A stretch of DNA of 20,082 nt from Parachlamydiaceae bacterium. Lineage in GTDB: Bacteria > Chlamydiota > Chlamydiia > Chlamydiales > Parachlamydiaceae. The stretch covers positions 1-20,082 of the forward strand of contig JACDGH010000015.1 of NCBI GenBank assembly GCA_013815395.1. The letters are read 5' to 3'. The notes below the pieces were generated by a model. The model was not told the origin of the DNA. It did not search any database and worked only from the letters and a program-made list of their open reading frames with translations. A program made the translations under genes and the position numbers. Shown piece after piece: positions 14,618 to 20,082 of this stretch (its first letter is position 1; each line of letters starts with the position of its first letter).

Positions 14618-15124
14618 ATGCATTTCCCCTTCTCTATTCAACCGAATAATGATGATGAACGCTTCATGCTTGAAGCTCTTAAAGAGGCTTGGAAAGCATT
14701 TCAAAAAGCAGAGGTGCCTATTGGCGCCGTGCTTGTGCAAGACGATCGTATTATTGCTCGGGGCCATAACCAAGTGGAGATGCTAAGAGATGCTACGGCC
14801 CACGCGGAAATGCTTTGCATTACTGCCGGCGAAGGCGCCATTGATAATTGGCGCCTTGCTGATACAGTTTTGTATTGCACAATTGAGCCCTGCAGTATGT
14901 GTGCAGGGGCTATGTTGCTTTCGCGCGTGCCTGTATTGGTTTGGGGAGCTCCAGATCTTCGCCATGGGGCAAATGGAAGCTGGATTGACTTGTTTGATAA
15001 GCCGCATCCGATGCACACAATAACGATAAGACGCGGTGTCTTAGAAGAATATTCTGCTACTTTGATGCGTAACTTCTTCCAAAAACGGCGCGAAGAAAAA
15101 AGGGTGATTGAAAATGGAGAATAA
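14618..15124 (+). CDS. tadA: tRNA-specific adenosine deaminase
   Basis: Converts the wobble adenosine 34 of tRNA-Arg(ACG) to inosine. Zinc cytidine-deaminase fold: HAE with H62 as ligand and E64 as proton shuttle, then PCSMCAGA with C92 and C95 as ligands, matching TadA spacing. The preceding VPIGAVLV and ARGHNQVE and the following DLRHGANGSW segments are also typical. The 168-aa length is usual. Older chlamydial annotation calls this gene yfhC or cytosine deaminase. It lies close to rpsO/pnp. Its last 11 bases overlap the next ORF, indicating coupled translation. Confidence 0.95.
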   Translation: MHFPFSIQPNNDDERFMLEALKEAWKAFQKAEVPIGAVLVQDDRIIARGHNQVEMLRDATAHAEMLCITAGEGAIDNWRLADTVLYCTIEPCSMCAGAMLLSRVPVLVWGAPDLRHGANGSWIDLFDKPHPMHTITIRRGVLEEYSATLMRNFFQKRREEKRVIENGE

Positions 15125-15371
15125 TATAATTGCTTGGGATGTTCTCGAGGTTCTTTTTAATGAGTTGGTGGAAGGACAAAAGAAATCTTTGCTGGCTCTT
15201 GGACGTCGTGTCGTGCCAACGCTTACCACCGAAGATATGTTGCAGCCAAATGACTATCCCGCACTAGAATATCATCCTGAATTTCGTTACGAAGAGGGAA
15301 TATTAGCAGGACTGCAAACAGCGCAAATGGCGCTGCGTGCTGAATATGGGGCGCGGTGCGCCGTTAGATAA
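15114..15371 (+). CDS. Hypothetical 85-aa protein overlapping tadA
   Basis: Small soluble protein of unknown function, starting at ATG 15114 inside the end of tadA; a TTG at 15108 in the same frame is less likely. The N-terminal half is amphipathic helix (NIIAWDVLEVLFNELVEGQ). The middle is PTLTTEDMLQPNDYPALEYHPEFRYEEG, and a helix (ILAGLQTAQMALRAEYG) ends the protein. The overlap with tadA and the hairpin right after its stop argue that it is the last gene of this transcript. As I recall, chlamydial genomes carry a small conserved hypothetical after tadA; I could not check homology. Confidence 0.72.
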   Translation: MENNIIAWDVLEVLFNELVEGQKKSLLALGRRVVPTLTTEDMLQPNDYPALEYHPEFRYEEGILAGLQTAQMALRAEYGARCAVR

Positions 15372-15373
15372 AG

Positions 15374-15411
15374 GAGTAGAGTAAAGAGGGCGGGATACCC
15401 CCTCTCTACTC
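15374..15411. terminator. Terminator-like hairpin between converging genes
   Basis: GAGTAG (15374-15379) pairs with CTACTC (15406-15411) and AGAGGG (15385-15390) with CCCTCT (15400-15405), with a 5-nt bulge on the left side and a 9-nt loop. It lies 3 bp after the 85-aa ORF and 7 bp before the stop of the minus-strand gene, so it probably serves both. Confidence 0.65.
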
Positions 15412-15418
15412 TAATCTT

Positions 15419-16156
15419 CTAACTAGAATGCTTAAACGTATGCACCAGCAATGTTAGTTTATCATTGAATTCTGCAATCGCTTGATTATAGAGAGTTTCT
15501 TTTTTTTGAATATCCATAGTGGAGGTCGAATTAATACGATCCACTAGATGCAACACTTCTTCTTTGCGTTCATTGATTTTATCGCTAGCATCATGATACA
15601 TTTGCTTTAAAACAATAGTTTCCTGCTCAGGATGACCAAAAAAGGCTAGAAAACGCTTCAATCCCAATTTTAATTTTTTACGCGCATAGAGTTTTGATAA
15701 ATTTGTTTTGGCTATGCGGGTATAATGCATAACAGCTTCACGCTCTGTGCGGATGGTCATGCCCATGATTAAAGATGCTAGTGCTAATAGAAAGCAAATG
15801 AGGGTAATGAAAGTTTTGAGCACAATTGAAAAGTTAAAGAAGGCATAGGTAAATGTCGAACTCGTCGCACTTACAAAAAGTCCCAAAAGCACAAAAACAA
15901 AAGCAAATCCGTAAAAAATAGTTTTATATACTTTAACGCCCGACTTATTCAATGTATAGGGTTGGTGATGTAATCCTTGCTGATCTAATTCGATTTGTTG
16001 TCTAAAGATTTCTAACTCAGTATAATCCCGCCGACTATACGGCGTTTTAGTAAATAAATATTTCGAGATTTGTGCCGTATTTTGGCCTTGCATTGGTGAA
16101 AATGTCATACCCTGTCTCTTTTTAAATAGTGATTGAGATGATAGAAAATCATTCAT
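15419..16156 (-). CDS. Hypothetical two-TM membrane protein with C-terminal coiled coil
   Basis: 245 aa, no recognised family. Residues 1-75 are polar without a signal peptide. Two hydrophobic segments follow (about 76-98, IFYGFAFVFVLLGLFV, and 112-134, LKTFITLICFLLALASLIMG) with a ~14-residue loop. The remaining ~110 residues are basic then helical (LYARKKLKLGLKRFL, KINERKEEVLHLVDRINS, a probable coiled coil). The arrangement, two TM segments in hairpin with both ends cytoplasmic, is compatible with a chlamydial Inc protein or with an ordinary membrane scaffold. It converges on the tadA transcript across a shared hairpin. The position after tadA agrees with a chlamydial conserved gene order as I remember it. 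Confidence 0.78.
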   Translation of the reverse strand: MNDFLSSQSLFKKRQGMTFSPMQGQNTAQISKYLFTKTPYSRRDYTELEIFRQQIELDQQGLHHQPYTLNKSGVKVYKTIFYGFAFVFVLLGLFVSATSSTFTYAFFNFSIVLKTFITLICFLLALASLIMGMTIRTEREAVMHYTRIAKTNLSKLYARKKLKLGLKRFLAFFGHPEQETIVLKQMYHDASDKINERKEEVLHLVDRINSTSTMDIQKKETLYNQAIAEFNDKLTLLVHTFKHSS

Positions 16157-16345
16157 GTTTATTACACCAGGTTGATAGTTAATTATTTAATTAAAAGAAT
16201 TGTAACATATATTAAATATTTTTGTCAATTTTTGGTTTGTTTTGATTGGTAATTATTTGAAGTTATTTGAAAAGAATGCTATATATGTAAAAAGGCGATA
16301 TTAAAAAAAAATTGGAATCCCAAAAAATATGAATAAGGAGATTGA

Positions 16346-16840
16346 ATGGATCTAATAAAATATTTTAATTTGACTGATCAGGCTGAGCAGTTTTTAAACA
16401 GTTCTTTATATGCCACTTTATCTAATACAACCTCCAAAGTTTATGGCAATGCTCAGTCGGTTGAATATCGCGCGCATGCGCAAACTTTAGGCGAAGTCGT
16501 ATCAAATGCGACACAGTGGGTCTGGAAAGAAGGCGTTAGCCCAAATCAGTCTTATTTGTGTGCTACCATTAGCGGTTTTGCGTTTGGCAGGGCAATCGTG
16601 GCTTATATAAATCCTAAAAGTGGCATCGAACGTTGCGCTAATATAGGCTTAAGCTTACTTTCAGGGGCATATGCTTATAGTCAAGGCCCAGATAGTTTCT
16701 TGCCATTTTTTTTGACATCAAGTTTAGTTACAGTTGGCTATGCTTTAAAACAAAAAACTGCTGTTAGAGTGTTGGAAAGAAATCCAGGGTGGAGACAGCC
16801 GGCTAGTTTGCGAAGAGGGGATTTAAGTAAGGTATATTGA
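16346..16840 (+). CDS. Hypothetical membrane-associated protein
   Basis: 164 aa, unrecognised. The N-terminal ~65 residues are polar. Three moderately hydrophobic stretches follow (about 68-88, 97-112 and 116-134), the last two rich in Gly, Ser and Tyr, then a basic tail (RNPGWRQPASLRRGDLSKVY). A good Shine-Dalgarno (AAGGAGA) precedes ATG 16346. It is a single gene whose 3' end faces the rhomboid-like gene with 13 bp between stops. The 190-bp gap upstream is very AT-rich and probably contains its promoter, though no clear -35/-10 pair stands out. Confidence 0.68.
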   Translation: MDLIKYFNLTDQAEQFLNSSLYATLSNTTSKVYGNAQSVEYRAHAQTLGEVVSNATQWVWKEGVSPNQSYLCATISGFAFGRAIVAYINPKSGIERCANIGLSLLSGAYAYSQGPDSFLPFFLTSSLVTVGYALKQKTAVRVLERNPGWRQPASLRRGDLSKVY

Positions 16841-16853
16841 AGTAACGCTTCAA

Positions 16854-17834
16854 CTATTTTATGCCGTCTTGCTCTTTTCGTTTGCGTTCTGAAATTTGTT
16901 GCATGCGGCGACGCTCACTCCAGCTGAGGGAGCGCTCGCCGTACTTGGAAATTTTAGCTAGCATTTGGTCGATAAAGTCATCATCAGTCGCAGGAGGAGC
17001 CCCAGTACCTATATCCACAATTTTACTTGATCCCAAGGAGGATGAGGGAGATAAGGGAGATGATGGCTGGTTTTTCTTGCTCTTAAATTTAAGCCATTCG
17101 GGTATAAAATTATATTTCAGCAATTTTAACCCTAAGGAGGCTAAAGCAGAGTCAAGTTTTTGTGTTAGAGGAAACGGGCTATGCCATCCCCAGGAAAAGC
17201 AAGCATATGTGTAGCCTAAAAAAATAGCAGATAACGATAAAAATAGATTGCCGATATCCCATTGTGAGAGCGATATTAGCAAAGTAGTGACTATTAGACC
17301 AGAGACAAGCCATTTGGCCTTTACTGGAATCAAAAAAAATAAAACAACTTCAGTTTCAGGATAAGCCATGCTCCAGGCTGTCATAAGGGCTAAGATAGCA
17401 GGAGCTGAGCCTGCTAGCATACTATAGTTTCCGAAAAGGAGCATCATTAATGAAGCCAGTATCCCAGCTCCAATTCCACATATAAAATAAAATTGCAGAA
17501 AGGCCTTTTTACCCACCAAATCATATATCGTCGTTCCTAGAAGCCACAGGATATACATTGAAAAAAATAAAGAAATGAGAGAAAAGAAAGTTATGCCTGA
17601 TGATGAATAGGGTTGCACGAATAAGTATGTCAGTGGTTGCCATAGATATAAATTGCCGAGGCCCCACCATGAAAGGCTAAATAATTGTAAAGGACCGGGG
17701 CTTAACCCAAACTGATCAAAGATTGATTGAATGACGGCAGATAGTATTGCCAAGACACATGTCCATATAATCAAATATTTGATTGTTGGAGGTGTAGTTA
17801 AAGGTCCCCACTGCTGTAGCATCGAAAAGCTCAT
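16854..17834 (-). CDS. Rhomboid-family membrane protein, probably catalytically inactive
   Basis: 326 aa, six or more TM segments over residues 18-215. The rhomboid fold is recognisable from WQPLTYLFVQP (65-75), the FFSMYILWLLGTTIYDLVGKK segment and FICGIGAGILASL. The C-terminus has a Pro/Ser linker, then a short domain (about 284-322, DDFIDQMLAKISKYG ... LSWSERRRM) like the tail found on many bacterial rhomboids. Catalytic positions look lost: the serine motif GASG reads GSAP (142-145), the TM2 asparagine is S92 in FFSM, and the TM6 histidine position (AHLGG) reads LSLSA (199-203). It would then be a pseudoprotease, perhaps a binding or quality-control factor. No clear ribosome-binding site; an ATG four codons in is an alternative start. 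Confidence 0.82.
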   Translation of the reverse strand: MSFSMLQQWGPLTTPPTIKYLIIWTCVLAILSAVIQSIFDQFGLSPGPLQLFSLSWWGLGNLYLWQPLTYLFVQPYSSSGITFFSLISLFFSMYILWLLGTTIYDLVGKKAFLQFYFICGIGAGILASLMMLLFGNYSMLAGSAPAILALMTAWSMAYPETEVVLFFLIPVKAKWLVSGLIVTTLLISLSQWDIGNLFLSLSAIFLGYTYACFSWGWHSPFPLTQKLDSALASLGLKLLKYNFIPEWLKFKSKKNQPSSPLSPSSSLGSSKIVDIGTGAPPATDDDFIDQMLAKISKYGERSLSWSERRRMQQISERKRKEQDGIK

Positions 17835-17960
17835 GTTAGAATTCTTTTTTTATCATATAATTTGGAAAGAAAAAAATCGAGCAAATAACATACTTGGGTA
17901 AATAGATGAAGGTTGAGGTCAAAATTCAATTAAAATTATGTTAATTTTTATTTGAATAAA

Positions 17961-18045
17961 ATAGATAATATGCCTTTGGCAAAGCCCCCTGGAGTGCGTC
18001 GGCTTTGCCGCGCCCTTTAATTCAGAAGAACAATTGTAGCGAAAT
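17961..18045 (+). repeat. Dispersed repeat, copy D (left end missing)
   Basis: ATAGATAATATGCCTTTGGC, GGAGTGCGTCGGC and CGCCCTTTAATTCAGAAGA, then CAATTGTAGC, align in order and spacing with copy B (from ATAGATAATTTGCC at about 4812 to CAATTGTAGC at 4882-4891). The GTAGAGCCGCACTTCC left end seen in A, B and C is absent. Confidence 0.8.
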
Positions 18046-18143
18046 GCAAAGATCACATTGACCACTGAGGGCGTTAAAGACTCTAAGATTTAGGGATCCG
18101 TTTCAGCAACATCTTTGAATTAAAGCACGGAATACCAACACTT
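18046..18143 (-). pseudogene. Frameshifted, internally deleted remnant of a CPBP protease gene
   Basis: Two joined pieces both resemble the intact CPBP locus. 18089-18143 resembles 19218-19273, which lies inside the intact gene (shared TTTAGGGATCCGT, AACATC, CACGGAATA); 18046-18088 resembles 18862-18906, which lies just past the intact gene's stop. About 310 bp of the original between them is missing here. On the minus strand the first piece reads LVFRALIQ, against LLFRGFIQ in the intact protein, then shifts frame into LLKRIPK against LLTRIPK. The call depends on the two pieces keeping the order of the intact locus. Confidence 0.7.
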
Positions 18144-18190
18144 AATCCTTTTTTAAACGAAATAAATTTAAAAATTAGGAAGGAAAAATT

Positions 18191-18733
18191 ATGCCTAAGT
18201 CGGTCACTTCGCCAATGTATCAACCTGTAGTTTACAATGTAGCTGTTTATGTTTCCAAAAAGAATGCAAAAAATAAAGCAAATCAAGAGACAAGAAATGC
18301 AAAAATTAAAACTTTAAAAGAAATAATTAAAGAACATGTCACCATTGAGAAATTGGGTGAGAGCAATAAAAAATTTTATTTGTGTTTAAAAATTTTGGGT
18401 ACTGGGGTGTGTATAGCTGGAATCATGAGTTTAGTAGACACTTTGAAGTGGGCATCAAAAAACAGTGGTACTTTAGATAAGGGTAGCATAAATGAGGCGA
18501 TGGGTCGATCCTTCTTGCTTGGTGCTCTTATCTCTATCACCGCATATATTGCTTACTCAGTTCTAGATAGTTTAAGTGAAATATTTCCATCTCAAACTGA
18601 TAATAATCTTATAGAAACCGAAGGATTCCATAAATTTGTTATCGATAGATGTAAGATTACTGCCAGTTCTGCAGACATCGAATCACTAAAAAATTTATAT
18701 TACAATGAGCTAGATGCGCTAAACGGGCTATAG
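18191..18733 (+). CDS. Hypothetical two-TM protein, Inc-like
   Basis: 180 aa, unrecognised. No signal peptide; the N-terminus is polar, then strongly basic (KKNAKNKANQETRNAKIK). Two hydrophobic segments (about 62-83, FYLCLKILGTGVCIAGIMSLV, and 106-127, SFLLGALISITAYIAYSVLD) are separated by ~22 polar residues, followed by a 50-residue polar C-terminus. This hairpin topology is shared with the proteins at 3640 and 15419 and suits an Inc-type or inner-membrane protein; the sequences themselves are not obviously related. Strong ribosome-binding site AGGAAGG before the ATG. It begins 47 bp after the CPBP remnant, so its upstream region was shaped by that rearrangement. Confidence 0.7.
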   Translation: MPKSVTSPMYQPVVYNVAVYVSKKNAKNKANQETRNAKIKTLKEIIKEHVTIEKLGESNKKFYLCLKILGTGVCIAGIMSLVDTLKWASKNSGTLDKGSINEAMGRSFLLGALISITAYIAYSVLDSLSEIFPSQTDNNLIETEGFHKFVIDRCKITASSADIESLKNLYYNELDALNGL

Positions 18734-18748
18734 GCATAAGTTTTTCCC

Positions 18749-18786
18749 GAACATCTCTGAGATTTTCCAGAAGCACAGAGATGTTC
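18749..18786. terminator. Hairpin after the two-TM gene
   Basis: GAACATCTCTG (18749-18759) and CAGAGATGTTC (18776-18786) are exact reverse complements around a 16-nt loop, 16 bp after the stop of the 180-aa gene. No T-run follows, so its activity as a terminator is uncertain. Confidence 0.5.
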
Positions 18787-18932
18787 TATGAAATTCAAGG
18801 GGCTTATTCATCTTCGGTTATTTTGCCATCCTTTGTGATCTCAGTGGTGGATTTATTTATCGCAAAGATCACATAGGCCACAGAGAGTTTTCAAAGACTG
18901 TAAGATCTATAAAAACGGTCTTGAAAGAGCTG

Positions 18933-19697
18933 TTAGCAATTCATTAAAACTTGGACTGCTGTCACCGCAAAATTATGAGACATATGCGCACCAATTGAGC
19001 CCAAAAGCCCTGCATTTGATTCCTTGACAACACCCAATCCTATACCTAAAATAAATGCATTCGCCATTTGGGCATAGACATAAGCATCTGGCATTGCGCC
19101 TTTGTTATTCATGTGTGCTACTGAGAACAAAGCTGCAGAGAGTGTAATTCGAGCTATCTTACTAATAGAAGAGTCAATAATAGCTTCTTTTCCCGGAATG
19201 TTTTTTTTTATGATATATTTAGGGATCCGTGTCAGTAAAACATCCTGTATAAAACCACGGAATAGCAACTCTTCCCAAAGAGGTGCTATTAGAACATCAG
19301 AGTGAAAGCTATTTAATTGTGTACCAAGCGCAGTTATTCGGAAACCGTCCCCATATGCACCAGAAAAATGAGAGTTATATTGAGTTACCGCTTCTTCTAG
19401 AGGACACGATGCCATTTCAATATTGTCTACATTAAATTTTCCTATAATACCAAATTGTGACAGCCTTTTTTGAAATCGATCTACACTAAATTGAATTGTT
19501 TCGTGGGTACTTGTTGCTTGGATTAATTTCATAGCTTGAGCAATTTGAGTAATGCTAGCCGACAAAGGTGACAATATGAAAGAAGCGCCTATGCCTTTAC
19601 TAAAACGCTTTAGGGAAGTTGAGATGATACCGGTCATCCTGCACTGCCTGGTTGTGTCCACGTTATGTAATTGATCTGCGATACCTAAGGTATTCAT
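18933..19697 (-). CDS. CPBP-family intramembrane metalloprotease (CAAX protease/bacteriocin-processing type)
   Basis: 254 aa. The three family motifs are present: WEELLFRGF (E142, E143, R147), FSVAH (F191, H195) and HMSHN (H238, N242), the glutamate and histidine residues that bind the metal in this fold. Hydrophobic segments are fewer and weaker than usual: one near 37-60, one around 133-150, then about 184-196, 212-226 and 230-252. The N-terminal half (60-130) is largely polar, so this is a compact or divergent member. Substrate unknown; in bacteria such proteins process peptides or give self-immunity to bacteriocins, while in intracellular bacteria the role is open. Ribosome-binding site AAGGG precedes ATG 19697. 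A decayed copy of part of this gene is at 18046-18143. Confidence 0.82.
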   Translation of the reverse strand: MNTLGIADQLHNVDTTRQCRMTGIISTSLKRFSKGIGASFILSPLSASITQIAQAMKLIQATSTHETIQFSVDRFQKRLSQFGIIGKFNVDNIEMASCPLEEAVTQYNSHFSGAYGDGFRITALGTQLNSFHSDVLIAPLWEELLFRGFIQDVLLTRIPKYIIKKNIPGKEAIIDSSISKIARITLSAALFSVAHMNNKGAMPDAYVYAQMANAFILGIGLGVVKESNAGLLGSIGAHMSHNFAVTAVQVLMNC

Positions 19698-20082
19698 AAG
19701 TTTTACCCTTGTTAATTTTTTTTTATAAATAATTCAATCAAAATTATAAATAGATATTTATACTATTATTTTTATAACTTAATATAAATAAATCATAAAT
19801 TATAATTAATTTCTTAATTTTTTATTTTCCTTGATGCAAGGCAATTATATTTCTTATAAAAACTGCAATCATGCGCAAAAAAGTTGCAAAAGTATCTGTA
19901 ATTTACAGTAGATCGAACTTACAAATTCGAGCTAAATAGAACTTTTAATTTTGTAGCTCCTTCTTTAAACTATATTTTATATTAATTTAAGTCTCAGCGT
20001 CTCCGCGTTTCTCTCCGCCTCTGCGTTTCCCCCTTTGCCTCTAAAATGTATAGAAGCGGGACGAAATGGGCAGGCCGTATGG
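19698..20082. other. AT-rich intergenic region, no gene recognised
   Basis: 385 bp to the window end. The first ~190 bp are extremely AT-rich. Two short palindromes follow: CTGTAA-T-TTACAG (19896-19908) and GAGCTA/TAGCTC (19929-19934 with 19954-19959). The GC-rich repeat at 19992-20042 comes next, then about 40 bp of unrecognised sequence. Confidence 0.5.
19992..20042. repeat. GC-rich CTCCGC/CTCTGCGTTTC repeat element
   Basis: GTCTCCGCGTTTCTCTCCGC and CCTCTGCGTTTCCCC form two or three degenerate units of about 15-18 bp based on CTCYGCGTTTC. Base composition contrasts sharply with the AT-rich surroundings. Similar CTCTGCGTTTCTCTGCG-like intergenic sequences occur in several unrelated bacterial genomes as far as I recall; function unknown. 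Confidence 0.5.

Larger units (their letters stand above)
17835..18190. other. Intergenic region of repeat and pseudogene debris
   Basis: 356 bp between divergently read genes: an AT-rich first part (17835-17960), a truncated copy of the dispersed repeat (17961-18045), then the decayed CPBP-protease copy (18046-18143), and a ribosome-binding site AGGAAGG for the next gene. No intact gene. Confidence 0.65.

Noticed and set aside
14701..15018. Long antisense frames within tadA
   Set aside because: They lie opposite a clearly recognised gene and show no family features; they are a by-product of tadA codon usage.
18083..18286. Minus-strand 67-aa frame ahead of the 180-aa gene
   Set aside because: It overlaps the start of the 180-aa gene in antisense; its only meaningful part (LLKRIPK) comes from the CPBP remnant, already listed as a pseudogene.
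20043..20082. Start of a further gene or RNA at the window edge
   Set aside because: The last 40 bases contain no recognisable motif, start codon with ribosome-binding site, or RNA signature.

Overview
The window looks like a chromosome segment of an environmental (amoeba-associated) member of the Chlamydiae, most likely Parachlamydiaceae-like. This is inference, because no marker gene such as rRNA is present. The arguments are: moderately AT-rich DNA; the block pnp, rpsO, tadA, small ORF, membrane protein, which as I remember it matches the chlamydial order (pnp, rpsO, yfhC/tadA, two hypotheticals); pdhB-pdhC followed by a glycogen-linked sugar phosphate enzyme; and several lineage-specific proteins with paired hydrophobic segments resembling inclusion-membrane (Inc) proteins. 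No tRNA, rRNA, CRISPR array or complete transposase gene was seen.

Region 1 (1-3504, + strand) is central carbon metabolism: the 3' end of pdhB (E1 beta), pdhC (E2) and pgm (alpha-phosphoglucomutase). Region 2 (3640-5073) holds an Inc-like membrane protein gene followed by about 690 bp of non-coding DNA packed with hairpins and copies of a roughly 110-bp repeat, two of which form a 300-bp inverted pair. A further copy lies near 17.96 kb. Region 3 (5099-10091) has a minus-strand gene for a secreted thioredoxin-ankyrin fusion. It is divergent from a compact + operon: an SMR transporter of the guanidinium-exporter (Gdx/SugE) type, acetate kinase (ackA) and phosphoketolase (xfp). AckA and Xfp together turn xylulose-5-P or fructose-6-P into acetyl-P and then ATP plus acetate.

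Region 4 (10092-13436) begins with an intergenic stretch carrying facing arrays of short ACGATA-type repeats, then a small secreted acidic protein. It ends with the minus-strand rpsO-pnp pair (ribosomal protein S15, polynucleotide phosphorylase), with stem-loops between the two genes and after pnp. Region 5 (13571-15371) has an 84-aa conserved-looking protein divergent from a coiled-coil protein, tadA (tRNA adenosine deaminase) and an overlapping 85-aa ORF.

Region 6 (15419-20082) is the accessory part: membrane proteins of unknown function, a rhomboid-fold protein that appears to have lost all of its catalytic residues, another repeat copy, the decayed fragment of a CPBP (CAAX-type) protease gene, a two-TM protein, and an intact CPBP protease gene from which the fragment seems to derive. 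The most interesting points are the repeat family, the thioredoxin-ankyrin fusion, the pseudo-rhomboid, the gdx-ackA-xfp operon and the frameshifted, internally deleted CPBP duplicate.
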